Below are positions 12,380 to 23,450 of a DNA stretch of 64,000 nucleotides, one piece after another. Source of the DNA: Cloeon dipterum (Eukaryota > Arthropoda > Insecta > Ephemeroptera > Baetidae). The DNA lies in NCBI RefSeq assembly GCF_949628265.1, contig NC_088787.1:4702501-4766500 (forward strand), written 5' to 3'. Under the pieces are notes generated by a model. It searched no databases. It worked only from the letters and a program-made list of their open reading frames with translations, and was not told where the DNA came from. Each line of letters begins with the position of its first letter. Positions within the stretch are counted from its first letter, which is position 1. Made by a program: the position numbers and the translations under genes.

Positions 12380-12700
12380 TATATTTTTTTAGTCAAATGA
12401 AAATAAACTTTGATTTCAAACAATTTATTAGACAGTAAAGCTACAGAGTTCAAATCCGTCGATTTAGAAATTATTTGTTATTATTTCAATTATAGCTCAA
12501 AAAATATAATTCTCCAAACCTTACCCTTATTTATTACGACAAAATATTAAAACCATTATCCTACCAAACGAAAGGACAATATTTATAAATTTCATTAATA
12601 GAAAACAACCTCTGCCATTTTAAAATTCTGATATATTCAAAAGTTCAACAATTGTATGAAAAAGGGGCATAATTAAGGATTTTCTGTGCCGTGAATTGTC
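12380..12700. repeat. Shared 3' flank of the zinc-finger gene copies
   Basis: The block containing AATAAACTTTGATTTCAAAC and TTATTAGACA, followed by about 250 AT-rich bases, precedes the 3' end of every zinc-finger copy (about 9465-9718, 12390-12700, 18290-18570, 27430-27700 and 44490-44750). It marks the duplication unit and probably carries the 3' untranslated region. No gene is seen in it. Confidence 0.55.
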
Positions 12701-12774
12701 AGTAAATGTATTTTCACACTTTGGCGAGTCACACATTTTCCGCACACCTTGCACGTGTCCAGAATTTTGTTTTC

Positions 12775-14491
12775 CTAATGAGTGAATCTTTTATGAAGAG
12801 CCAGGAAAGACGTGGAATCGAATTTTCTTTCACACTGGTCACATTCGAATTCGCGGTCAATCAAATTGTGTTCCGCAGCCAAGTAGTTTTTCAAGTTTGC
12901 AAAATCAGTGTAGCTTTTGGGACAGTCCTCGCAGTGCTTCAAATTCAGTGTCTTGTGAACATGATTCAAGTGGTCTTTCAGAATTTTTTCACTTTTGCAC
13001 GGATCGTTTCTATGTGTCCTATTCAAGTGGTATTTCAAAAGAGAATACTTCTGATAAGTCTTTAGGCATTGTTGACATGTGAAAAGAGATTGTTTGCATG
13101 TTTTCAAGTGCGATTGGTACAAACCTGAGCACTCAAAATCATTTTTGCAGCGCGTGCAGCGGGTTCTTTTGCAATGAAATTTGAAATATTTTACAACGAC
13201 ATTTGATTTGCAAGTTGAGCACATCCGAAACTTGTGTCTCTCATTGACATGGTGAGCCAGAATTTGCTTCGAGGCGAACATTTTTTCACATTTGTCACAC
13301 TTGACTGACTTGGGCAAATGAAAACCAGAAATGTGGGTCGTCAAATTGTAATTCCTTGAGGTTTTATACTCGCAATGCTGACACATGAAGACTTTTTCGT
13401 CGACTTTCTTGTGAGCTGTATCAAAGTGAATCTTCATTTCGAATTTGGTTTTGAAATATGAAAGACAACCACGAAAATTGCATTGAACCGGATATTCAGA
13501 ATGAACACGATGAACATGCCTTCTGATTGCACAGGTCCCCCGATACTCCTTTTCGCAAAAACTGCACTTGATCAATTTCTTCGCTTTGGACTTTTCATGC
13601 ACGTCCTTGGTGTGTGCCTCCCTTTCCTCGAAAGTTTGGAAATAAGTGGCACATTTATGATAGCCACACCTGATGGCATTCTCGTGTATATTTCTCACGT
13701 GACTACTAACATTTGCGAAAACATGTCCACAGTAGATACATTTCTTCCCGCTCTTCCGCTCTTCCGTCTTTTCTTTGTGATCTGCATTTTCTTCCTTCTC
13801 ATTTTTCGCCAACTTAATCTGCAAAATTTCGTTTTGCAGGCAATCGTTGCTTTCGACACCCAGATACTAAAAATTAATATTAGTTAACAATTAGGTAAAA
13901 TATACCAAATTTATACCTTGAGACAAGTAGTAGAGATGACAGAATTGTCTTTGTGTGAGTTTAAGACATTCCACACATTCTCCATGGAGAGGAACTTGTT
14001 CATCAACAATTTGGCGCTAAATTGGTCCAAACCAAGGATTTCGAGCCGATCGGCCGAAACAATTAATTGTAAGCAATTGTTCAAACTGTCCACTTCGGAC
14101 AACAGGTTGCCGTTGAGGTGGATGAACCTAAATAGCGTTTGTCAAAATTAGATAATATTTAAATACAATTTCAAGCCTTACTCGAGGGCCAACTTAAGGA
14201 CGTCCGCATCGATGTCTTTTAACACTTGTTTCGGCTTTCCAGGAATTGGATACGCCAGCTCCAAAGAGCGCTTGCTGCCTAATGTCAGGTCACTATGAAA
14301 AGCTTTGACCTCCTGAGGAGAGAGTTAAAATCTGAAAATTAACTATAATTCCGTGAACTTACCGTCACATTTTGGTCCTTGTTGACAACTTTAATGGCGT
14401 AGTCGGCCAACTTGTCCATTGCTTGGTACCTGATGTTGAGCCAGTTGACTTTGGGATAGTTTGCCGACAGAGGAATTAACGTCTCTCCCAT
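12775..14491 (-). CDS. Chimeric BTB/BACK - C2H2 zinc-finger protein, 520 residues
   Basis: Exons 14491-14363, 14312-14182 and 14127-13917 copy exons 1-3 of the BTB gene at 7128-8781, with the same phases. Exon 4 (13866-12775) starts like BTB exon 4 (YLGVESNDCLQNE) and passes without a stop or frame change into the zinc-finger exon of the ZAD family (LAKNEKEEN..., CIYCGHVF). Residues 1-157 give the BTB fold and start of BACK; the rest holds about ten usable finger units. Finger 10 is cut by an in-frame deletion that leaves DPCKSEKILKDH. Finger 12 ends at TAG (12775-12777) where relatives have TTG, and an in-frame thirteenth finger (CKVCGKCVTR) lies unread beyond it. The promoter comes from the BTB gene. 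BTB plus C2H2 is the layout of BTB-ZF transcription factors such as Tramtrack. The model is supported by phase; expression is unknown. Confidence 0.75.
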
Positions 14492-15005
14492 TTTGAGTTG
14501 AAATGCGACTGATAACTAAGACACGACTTGACACTCTGAAGGATGCAGACGTACTCACTCGCTGGTTTGAGGATTATTGGCGGTCTTGTGGAAAGGCACA
14601 CAATAAAAAAGGTCAAAGTACAAAATTCTCCAACATGATTGGTGTTTAGATTCAAACATTTATTTTCCTTCTGTAGACACACAAAACAAACAAATGCTTG
14701 TTTCTTGAGTAAACAAATCTTTTTTCGTCTTAAAAATTGTCCTCAATATTTCTTTAATCGCTCATATCATTTCGTAATTTCAGAATTCCAAATTCATTAG
14801 ATTTCAATCACCAAAGTTATAGTGTAATAATTCTGTAAATTTATTGAATTATTGTGTGTGGGACTTGAATCATCTTCGTCTAACACCCAATACCAAGAAG
14901 ACCGCACTATAGTTTGTTCAAAGTATTTAAGTAGCAAAATATATAACGGACTCGCAAGTCCAAGTCTGTTGCTGAGCTCCATTACTTCCATATTTTTGAC
15001 TTCAA
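14492..15005. promoter_or_regulatory. Shared upstream region of chimeric BTB-zinc-finger and LRR genes (copy 2)
   Basis: Diverged duplicate of 8782-9309. A TATA-like ATATATAAC lies near 14938, about 68 bases before the LRR start codon at 15006 and in the right orientation for it. The BTB-proximal half is nearly the same in both copies. Confidence 0.5.
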
Positions 15006-17039
15006 ATGGATATCGAACAAGATGAGCTGGAAATTATTGCAATGCTGCCGACAAAACGACATGAAACGAGTTTGGTGGAACTTGTAGTCAAAAATATTAT
15101 ACATAATATGGAGCAATACATCCCAAAAGATGAAGAGGACGTGCTGAAGAAGGATAATCTAAGTGGGTTCTCACATTTTAATTTAAAATTAACATATAAC
15201 ACGTTTCTTGCTCATTAAGTAACGAAAATTTTGAGGATATTCAAAATTGCTGAGCAGAAAAGGAAGAAAAAAATTATATTGCGTAAGTGATTCAAAAAAT
15301 TTATAATTTGGATTTAATTCAAACATTTAATTTCAGCCCATCATCTGTGCAATAAAATTCTGGAGACACTGTTGACACAGGAAAGCTGGGATACGAATGA
15401 AAACGCGTTCCAGATCCACCTGAAATTCCTCCCCAATATCCTCAACAGCCAGACGAAAGAAGTCGACCTGCATAGCTTCATGGCATTATGTCCTGAGCCC
15501 CTTCGAGCAGCGCAAACCTTAAATGTTGTACGAATCATTGCAAAATTCGCCCCGAACATCGAGTTTTTCACAATCGGAGAAGATCCTGAACAAAAATCTC
15601 TTTCAAAAATCATGATGTTGGAGCGAAAAATTATTTTTGATATTAGCAGAATGAAAAAACTGAAGATGCTGGTGATTTTAAATTTCGTAATCAAATTTAG
15701 ACACCTGAAGAAGATCTGTAAGAACCTCAAAAAACTGGTTTACGTAGATGCCAATGTTGCCTCATCTCATAACTCTTATTATTCAATCACTGCGCCGGAA
15801 TGGTTTGACCGCGACTTCGAGGAAAGTTTTTCCCGCCTCAAAGTGTTCCTATTCAGGCTTTATTCGAGGGATGGATATTCATACACACTTGATAGCCCTA
15901 ACAATTTAACCCGTCGCTGCATCCAACTCTTGCCCTCGCTGGAAATCGTCCAACACCACGCTTACATCAAAACTTTCTATCAGGGTTACTTCCTTCCAAT
16001 GACACCACCATCGGCACCTTCATCCCTGAGACACCTATGCGTTTTACTAAGAAATTCATCTTTCGAAATTGATCAGCTGGCTTGGTTTCCAAACGTCACC
16101 CATTTGTTGGTAATTCTTAATTCTAGCACTGCTGGAATTTCATTGTTGACACCCTCAGGAAAGTCAGGAACCTGTCAAAAATGAAACTCCAGCTCATTTA
16201 AAATGATACCTAAAATGAACCAATTCCAGATCAACATGTACACATTCACTGATGACCCCAGGATGATCACTCCCAAGGAAATCGACGCATTGTTGCAATT
16301 TAATGCACATTTAAAATCACTCGCTCTGCTCGGCTGCCCTAGAGAGGACATTCTGGACAGATTTTTAGACAGATACGGCAAAAACTTGCACACTCTGTCC
16401 GTCTGCAATGTAATAGATAGAGATCTGAAATATAAGTTCAAGAAAATATTCAACGCTTGCCCGGAACTGGAAACACTGGTTTTGATGGGAGTTGTCATGA
16501 CTGATGAGGAGCCGTTCAACTCTTTTGCTCAGCTGAAAAACTTACAGTGGATTGAACTAGCCCCGTAAGAGCTTGGAAATTTTAAGATGATTTTATTTGT
16601 TTTTGTTTTTAATTTCAGGACAAAAACAGTCAACCTATCAAACGTCTTGCGAGCTCCAAAACTGGAGAATTTTTACATGCTTGACTCTTGCCAGAACTTG
16701 GAGGATATTAAGCACGTTTCGACCCTGATTAGTAACAAGCAAATCCCGAGCAAATTGAACAAATTCCGTTACATCTCGCACTGTGGGCCTTACATGGACA
16801 TTGATTCACTTCTTGGAGAACTAGTCAAAACGTCTCAAAGTGCCCTTGATTCTCTACCAAAATTATCAGCATTTGAGGCATTTTTCTTTAAGTCGAATTT
16901 TTTCACAGAGAATGAGTTGCCTTTGGACTGCGCGATGATTGCTTTAGATATTATGAAGCTTGCAGACAACGTGAAAATCTTACACGAAGGTGTAATGCTT
17001 CATTCCCATCGTTTCACTTTTCCTTCGTTTATTGTCTAA
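15006..17039 (+). CDS. Intact LRR-family protein, subfamily 1, 582 residues
   Basis: Five exons: 15006-15162, 15220-15282, 15337-16109, 16230-16564 and 16619-17039, giving 583 codons with the stop. It starts MDIEQDELEIIAMLP. Compared with 3082-5265, the intron after exon 3 is absent: the reading passes straight from TKEVDLHSFMALCP to VVRIIAKFAPNIEF. Leucine-rich motifs are easy to see (MKKLKMLVIL, CKNLKKLVYVD, CPELETLVLMG, LKNLQWIEL, SNVLRAPKLEN). The protein lacks a signal peptide and transmembrane segment. It lies head-to-head with the chimeric BTB gene, 514 bases apart. Function unknown. The exon 3 acceptor (CAG before CCCATCATC) and exon 2 (63 bases) follow the phase of the relatives. Confidence 0.85.
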
Positions 17040-17313
17040 ACACAGGTTTTTAAAGTTTTTCGGTTAAAATAATATTATAGATTTCACTGTGGGCACTCAA
17101 TAAATAAAAATGGAAATAAAACAAAAGCACAAAGTTTAAACTGTTAGATTCTCATTATTGTATTGCACATATACCTTGTTTAAAAACAAAAATCACATCC
17201 TGATGAGATATACTGACTCTCACATAAATTGAGACAAGAGGATAGCGTCAAAGCATTCTCGGTGAGGTTAAAATATTAATTTATTTGGATAAAAAAAACT
17301 TCTAAATGGCACT

Positions 17314-17385
17314 ATGGAAAACGACGAGAGACTTCAACTGGCGCAAATGCGGCTGCGAAATTTTCAGCGTCCCAACAGCCTTCTA
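17314..17385 (+). pseudogene. Relic of LRR-family first exon
   Basis: ATG at 17314 opens MENDERLQLAQMRLRNFQ, very close to the first exon at 5265 (MDPDDRLQLAQIRLHNLQ). After PNSL the sequence changes to repeat DNA also present near 27170-27240. No later exon follows. Confidence 0.7.
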
Positions 17386-17489
17386 TCTCCTGGGCCCTTT
17401 TACATTTTGAATTCTTCCCTGTTCAAATTACGTTATTTGATCTCAGCTCTTAGAGAAATTTATGAGTCTCTTTTTTATTATTGAGGAAA

Positions 17490-17575
17490 TGAGAGAGCAA
17501 ACATTTCGGAGCGCCAGAAAATTGGGAGTATATGCAACCCGCGGTGACTGCGAGTTTCGCGTTTTGCATAAGAAT
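17490..17575. repeat. Copy of a short conserved flank repeat
   Basis: GGGAGTATATGCAACCCGCG and GACTGCGAGTTTCGCGTTTT recur near 21160, 27290, 43880 (decayed) and 47260. In each place the sequence accompanies a lectin relic or a zinc-finger flank. It appears non-coding and marks the duplicated block. Confidence 0.5.
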
Positions 17576-17699
17576 TGTTTAATATTTTTATTTTCCCGAC
17601 GAGTCTCTTTAGCAGTTAAAAATAAAAAATTACAATGTAAAAGCGTAATATTTATTAATCCAGTGTTGCTGTAAAAAATGATTACAGTGTAATATTATA

Positions 17700-17953
17700 T
17701 CAGAGAGTTTGTAGCTTTCTTGGATCGGAGGCAGCTCACAAATAAAATTAAAAAAATATATTTTGCACTGCACATTTATCAACTCATTAGAAATGCTGTT
17801 CATTGGAAGATGTACGCACGTTTCGAGACCTGCACCGAAATCTTCCGGGTCACCTTCAGATTTAAACCAGAAAAGACAGTCCTTAGAAAACTCGATTCCG
17901 TCGTACCTTTAGAAGTCGCCAGGTTCACGTCCGATGTCCAATGCCCACAACCA
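17700..17953 (-). pseudogene. C-type-lectin-like relic b
   Basis: The minus strand reads LDIGREPGDF, a stop, then RYDGIEFSKDCLFWFKSEGD, PEDFGAGLETCVHLP and FICELPPIQE. This is the second half of a C-type lectin-like domain, with its conserved final cysteines. The TAA after GDF replaces the usual Gln/Arg codon. It abuts an LRR first-exon relic at 17954. Confidence 0.7.
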
Positions 17954-18061
17954 CTAATTATGATGAAATTTGGTTATTTTGTGGTTTTCAACCGCAGTAT
18001 CAAACAGGCTTTGGAATTGACACATGTTTCGCAGCCTTAATTTTGTCAGCTCCATCTTCAT
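17954..18061 (-). pseudogene. Relic of LRR-family first exon, joined to lectin relic
   Basis: The minus-strand ORF MKMELTKLRLRNMCQFQSLF runs 35 codons and ends in TAG. It resembles the LRR N-terminus (LQLAQIRLHNLQEQSLF). No donor or later exon is present; the lectin relic follows at once. Unusual junction of two gene families. Confidence 0.55.
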
Positions 18062-18570
18062 TATATATTAATCTTAATCATTGTTCTATAAAAAATATAT
18101 GCTCCAAAATCGCTTAAATCGGAAACACACGACAATCATTGGTGGCGCTGGTTGCGTTGCGGTTTCCTTTCCCTCCACCTTGTCATTCATTGTTGACGTC
18201 ATTCTTCTTGCGGGATGCATAAAAGCTGCTCTTCCTGCACGCGGTGAACTGATCAAGATTTTGATTTTTCAATATACAATGAAGTGAAATTAAACATATT
18301 GATTTCAAACTATTTATTTGACAATAAAGCTACAGGCAGCTACAGGTTGCATATACATATTCATCAATTTAGAAAATTTGTTATTACATCACTTTAATTG
18401 CTACAAAAAAAGTATAATTTGCGTCTATATACCTCACCCTTATTAGTCAAGACAAAAAAAATTAAAATCATAATACGACCAAACGAAAAAACAATAAAGC
18501 AAAACAACCTCAGCCTTTTTAGAAATTTGATATTTTCAACAGATAAAAAATTGAATGAGAAATGGCACGG

Positions 18571-20561
18571 TTAAGGATTTTCTTTGCCGTGAATTGCCAG
18601 TAAATGTTTTTTCACACTTTGGCGAAACATTGATTTTCCGCACACCTTGCAAGTTTCCAGAATTTTGTTTTTCAAATGTGTTAGTCTTTTATGTTTAGCC
18701 AAGAAAGAAGAGGAAACGAATTTCTTTTCACAGTGGTCACATTCAAATTTGCGTTCAATCAAAAAATGCGCCGTCGCCAAGTGGTTTCTCAAGCGAGCAA
18801 AATTAGGGAAGCTTTTGGGACAGTGTGCGCAGTGCTTCAAGTTCAGCTTCTTGTGAATACGATTCAAGTGGAGTTTCAAGAGTTTTTCACTTTTGTAGTA
18901 CCTTTTGCACGGCTCGCACTTGAATCCAAGATTTTTGTACTGCAAACCAAACATGGAATTGTTTCTGTGTTTAATTTTCAAGTGGTATTTCAGTTCAAAT
19001 GGATAATGGAAAGTCTTTGGGCATTTTTGACATTTGAAAAGAGTTTGTTTGCAATCTTTCAGATGCGATTGGTACAAACCTGAGCATTCAAATAAATTTT
19101 TGCAGCGCTTGCACGCGGTCTTTTTCAAATGATTTGTCCTAGATTCCACAGTGATATTTGAATTGCAAATTTTGCACATCCAAAACAAATGTTTCTCATT
19201 GACATGCCTGGCAAGAAGTTGCTTCGAGGCCAACATTTTGTCACATTTGTCACACTTGAACGTTTTAGGCAAATGAAAACGAGAAATATGACGCGTCAAA
19301 TGGCTATTCTTTGAGGTTTTATGCTCGCAATACTGACACTTAAAGACTTTTTGCTCGTCTTCTTTCTTGTGTGTTGAATCAAAGTGAACCTTCATGTCGA
19401 ATTCAGTTTTGAAGTATGAAAGGCAACCACGAGAATCACATAGTACCGGAAATTCAGAATGAACACGTCGAATATGATTTCTGATGTCTCTCGACCACCG
19501 AAACTTCATCTCGCAAAAATTGCACTTGATAAATTTCTTTGCTTTGGACGTTTCATGCACCTCTTTGGTGTGGCTCTTCTTTTCTTCAACAGTGTGGAAA
19601 TATGTTGCACAATTCTGATAGTCACACCTGATGGCATTTGTGTGTTTATTTCGCATATGAGTACTAATTTTTGCGACAACTTGTCCACAGTAGAAACATT
19701 TTCTCCCGCACTCTCGATCGTTCGCATTTTCCTCGGGCTCTGCATTTTCTTCCTTCTCGCTTTTCGGCAACTCAATCTTCTCCAGTTGTACCCAGCACTG
19801 CTCTGCTTTTCCTTCTGTAACAATTATTACACACCGATATTCGTAAATAAAAGATAATTTATTTAAAAACATACAAAAATGTTTCCATAAAATTTGGACC
19901 TTTAAAGATATAATGCGTTTGATGGTTGGAATCAACCGCGGTAAATCCGTAATTTCTGCCAGTTTGTCGTGAAATTATAAATTATTATCCCTAATATATA
20001 ATGTGAAATTATAAATTATTAAATTGTCCCTAATATATAATTTCACTCTCTTCAATAAAAGTATACGATTTGCGTTCCAGTTGATTCTGCTATATTTCTT
20101 AATCCTTAATAATTTCCTTACTCGTTTATTCCGAATTCTACCTCTATTTTTCTTTCTAGCATTTTTAACAGTTACCTACCGCATATAGTTATAAAATAAA
20201 AAAATGTAAAGCTAATTTACCTAGATACTTCCTCCTCAGCTCCTTCGCCACGCCATCCAAATAAACCGAATCTTGCGGCCACCAAGCCAAAGCTTCGAAC
20301 TCGCTGACATATTTAGAATGAAACCTATGTAAAAATTTTATATTAAAAGTCAAAAAAAGAATTCGGCTGCAGCTCGTACTCAGCATGCCAGATGCAGAAA
20401 AAGCAGATCAGATCTTCATCCTCGATTCCGTCGGCAAATTCATAGCCACAAACATTTAGGAGCCAAGTCTGCAGCTTCTCCTTGTCCAATTGGACAGCCT
20501 GGACAGCGCCGTCCGCCGTCGGACGCTCGCAAACGCGGCAGAGTGGCTTCACCAGCGGCAT
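18571..20561 (-). CDS. ZAD-C2H2 zinc-finger protein, copy 3, 509 residues
   Basis: Exons 20561-20380, 20324-20221 and 19814-18571 have exactly the lengths of copy 1 (182, 104 and 1244). The ZAD holds LCRVC and CFFC pairs and ALAWWPQDSVYLDGV. A Glu-rich acidic linker (about residues 100-135) leads to 13 finger units, starting CFYCGQVVAKISTH and ending CKVCGKSMFRQ with HLLAIH. Fingers 7 and 8 end in Cys instead of the second His. Most linkers are longer than the TGEKP type. A sequence-specific DNA-binding regulator in the nucleus is inferred from the family. The reading frame is fully open, so it is probably functional. A lectin relic lies upstream and LRR debris downstream. Confidence 0.88.
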
Positions 20562-20914
20562 CACGGCAACTCGAAATGGCGCGAATGAGACTTGAACAGC
20601 TGCAGTAAGTCAGATAAGTCAGTTTCGTCAGGTGGAATATAGGGTAAACGAGAAGGAGAAGGAAAATGGATTGACAAAACTTCACTAAATATACTGATTT
20701 TAAAAGAGATGAATTAAATAAAGAAGCAAATTGCAATGTACAATTTATACTTTCTTTATATTTTAGTCTTAAAATTACATTTTGACTCATAAAATTCAAT
20801 TCATAAATTCAAGTAGATTCAGCTCCAGGTTGATCTTCTATATGAGATTCAATCGGCAGGGGAGAAGCAATAGTACTCACTCTTCGACTCTTCTGCTTTC
20901 CCTTTGAATCTTTT

Positions 20915-20926
20915 TGGCGCGTTGGG
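20915..20926. promoter_or_regulatory. Conserved TGGCGCGTTGGG motif upstream of zinc-finger copy 3
   Basis: Same motif as at 11997 and 47010, 354 bases 5' of the ATG, again after a CCTTTGAAT block. Retention in independently diverging copies suggests a regulatory site; E2F-like by appearance. Confidence 0.45.
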
Positions 20927-21329
20927 TTACTGATAACCATCATTCTAAAGCTGTCATTTTATATTTAATTCGCTCCCATATATTCCTTGATCGTAGCTTA
21001 AATCCTTTAATACGCACAATAAGCTAGATAAGAAGCGAATTGGTTCAGTTTTTTTTAATTAAATTTGTTTTTTTATTTTTGATGACGTTTGATAAAAAAA
21101 AATAAAAATTATTTTTCCTTTAATTCACTCCGAGAGTTAGAATTGAAGCGCTTGAAAATTGGGAGTATGCAACACGCGTACACTGCACGTGTCGCGTTTT
21201 ACATAAATGTATCACATTATTTGTATTTCACCGTCTCTCTTTTGCAGTCTAAATCAAAACTAACAAATTAATAGCGTGTCATCTTTATTAATTCAGTTTA
21301 ACCAAAAATGATTAGAGCGTATCTGAGAG

Positions 21330-21847
21330 TTAGTAGCATTCTTGGTTCGGAGGCAGCTCACAAACAAAATTGTAAACATGAGTTTTGCATTCCACGTCGA
21401 GCAGTTCATTATCAATGCTCCTACTTGGGAGGTACACGCAGGTATCGTGACCTGCACCGAAATCGTCAGGGTTGCCGTGTTATTTGCACCACAACAGACT
21501 GTCCCTGGAAAAAACGGTGCCGTCGTGCCACTGGAAGTCGCCAGGTTCGCGTCCGATGTCCGACGCCGACAACCACCACTTTGTGTCTAAATTGGCCAGG
21601 AAAATTGTCACGATAAAATTTTTATATTTACTTTTTACTTACTGGGGTTTATTTCGTTTGATTTTATGCGAATATGATCGATTTCTTGTGCCGTCTTGGG
21701 AGAGGCCAAATTCATCAGTTTGCTTTTGCTTCGAACCAATTCATCTAAATTTTATTATTATTAAAATTAAATTGAAAGCAATTTATTGATATAGAGCTTA
21801 CAGAAAAATTGGCGAAAAAGTATTTTCTTGTCTTCCAATGTGGTCAT
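21330..21847 (-). pseudogene. C-type-lectin-like gene c with premature stop
   Basis: Three phase-compatible exons: 21847-21802 (MTTLEDKKILFRQFF), 21744-21643 (KSKLMNLASPKTAQEI) and 21586-21330. The last reads WWLSASDIGREPGDFQWHDG, typical of insect C-type lectin-like domains, then meets TAA after SLLWCK. Beyond the stop the frame continues as DDFGAGHDTCVYLP and FVCELPPNQECY to a normal end. The first half of the domain lacks its usual Trp and Cys and there is no signal peptide. Best read as a recently broken lectin gene; the most intact of five relics. Confidence 0.72.
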
Positions 21848-21849
21848 GT

Positions 21850-22290
21850 TCACACCTTGAAGGATTTTTTAATTTTCTAGAGTTAGGGGTAAATTAAATC
21901 AACTCAAGGATCAGCTCGCAAATACGGCTCTTCAAAGCCTGAACAAATTTTAAAGATTAATTTTATTGATCATTTTTCCTTTAGTTAAATCGAATTTGCG
22001 GAATTTGCGCTTCAGAAATTTATATAATTAACTGATAGCACCGCAGAGAGAAAAGGATGTGGCCTGCAACTATCGCTGCAAGCCAAGGAAAAAGGAAGGC
22101 AATTTTTTGCTTTTAACATTTACTTAATATTAAAAAAAAAGTGAAGCGCAGTTAAATGGTAATTTTTATTTGATCGCAGACCGGTCCAATTTTAAATACT
22201 GCAATGCTGATTTAGTAAACCAGAGTCGGTGAGTGGTCAATGTGGTCATGTAAAAAGAATAAACGAGTCATCAGTCCCGATAAGAGAGTG
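21850..22290. other. Gap with no gene recognised
   Basis: AT-rich sequence between the lectin relic and a dispersed repeat. No supported exon. Confidence 0.4.
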
Positions 22291-22445
22291 AACGCAGCGG
22301 GAATGAAATTATTAGGTCGGCACGCCCCTTTTCCGGCGCTTCTGATTGGCCGCTGGACTGTCTCCTGATTGGCCTCCATTATTTCAACGCCATATTGACT
22401 GCTGACCGGCCAAGAACCAACACAGATTGCAATCCGGACCCGCCC
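22290..22445. repeat. Dispersed repeat R1, copy 1
   Basis: Contains GGAATGAAATTATTAGGTCG, TTCTGATTGGCCGCTGGACT, GCCATATTGACT and GAACCAACACAGAT. The same ordered blocks occur at 54395-54740 and 55320-55450. It carries CCAAT boxes on the minus strand. Type of element unknown. Confidence 0.6.
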
Positions 22446-22701
22446 GTGAGAAAAATGAAACACATGTGAGGAAAATACGTTAAAATGATTTTTTGATACG
22501 AATATTTCGAGAGCGTGTGGTGACGCAGAGAAGCATCGGTTGATAGCGACGGGGCCGTGGACGAGCAGAGATCACTCAATTGACCTTTCACTTCGTCCAA
22601 AAGGAAAGAGCAGGCGATTCGTCCGATTTAATTAATTCCATTCACAGTTTTGAAAATCAAATGGTTTTTGCTGCGGTATAAATATATACATAAAAAATAA
22701 T

Positions 22702-22801
<100 letters not shown>

Positions 22802-23443
22802 GAAAAAACAATGCGAGTGCGCGTGTTAATTTATTTTTGCTTTACAATTTTCAATTTGATTGCCTTCCTGCCTGTCTGTTTGCCTGTAGGTAGCCAATAA
22901 AATACTATAATTTGAAATACGAAATTTATATTTTTTTTCTAAAGAAGAAAACATCAATCTCTTATTACTCCAGCAGTTTGCCTATCTGAGAAAGAGATAA
23001 AAGCTGATGCTCTCTTGACCTTTTGCGATATAAACGCGTACTGTACACCCTCTCGTATATTCTAATACATTTCGATTTTATGCAAATAATATGGCATAGG
23101 ACCCAGCTGCACTTCTTAGTTTTATTAAAGATTAATAATGCAGTGATAAATTGGAGCAAAGTTTATAAATTAGTAAAATTTAATATAGCCTTATTTGTTT
23201 TTAAAAATAATCATCTTTCATTAAAAATATAAAACTTTCTTTATTAAACAATAAAAGTTGCAGTTGATGTCATGTCTATTTTCCTAAAACAATAATTATT
23301 AGAATAATTATCTTAATGCCAAACGCCAAACTCTTCTCAATCACGTGGAATGACTGTGTGCTGCAAAGTCTTTAATATTGCCCTGACCTCTGATATCGGA
23401 GGAGGAAAACGGAGGAGGACTGATTAAAGTAACTCGAGACGAT

Positions 23444-23450
23444 TATATAA
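23444..23450 (+). promoter_or_regulatory. TATA box of serine protease gene
   Basis: TATATAA lies about 94 bases before the proposed start codon at 23544. TCA-type initiator sequences (ATCCCATCACGC) occur about 15-25 bases downstream. Confidence 0.55.

Noticed and set aside
12445..12465. GTTCAAATCC resembling a tRNA B box
   Set aside because: No A box or cloverleaf around it; the string is part of the zinc-finger 3' flank and is changed in the other copies.
21308..21616. Plus-strand ORFs at 21308-21616 and 17720-18040 with similar proteins
   Set aside because: The similarity arises because both lie opposite C-type-lectin relics; the minus-strand reading gives recognisable WWLSASDIGREPGDF-type sequence.
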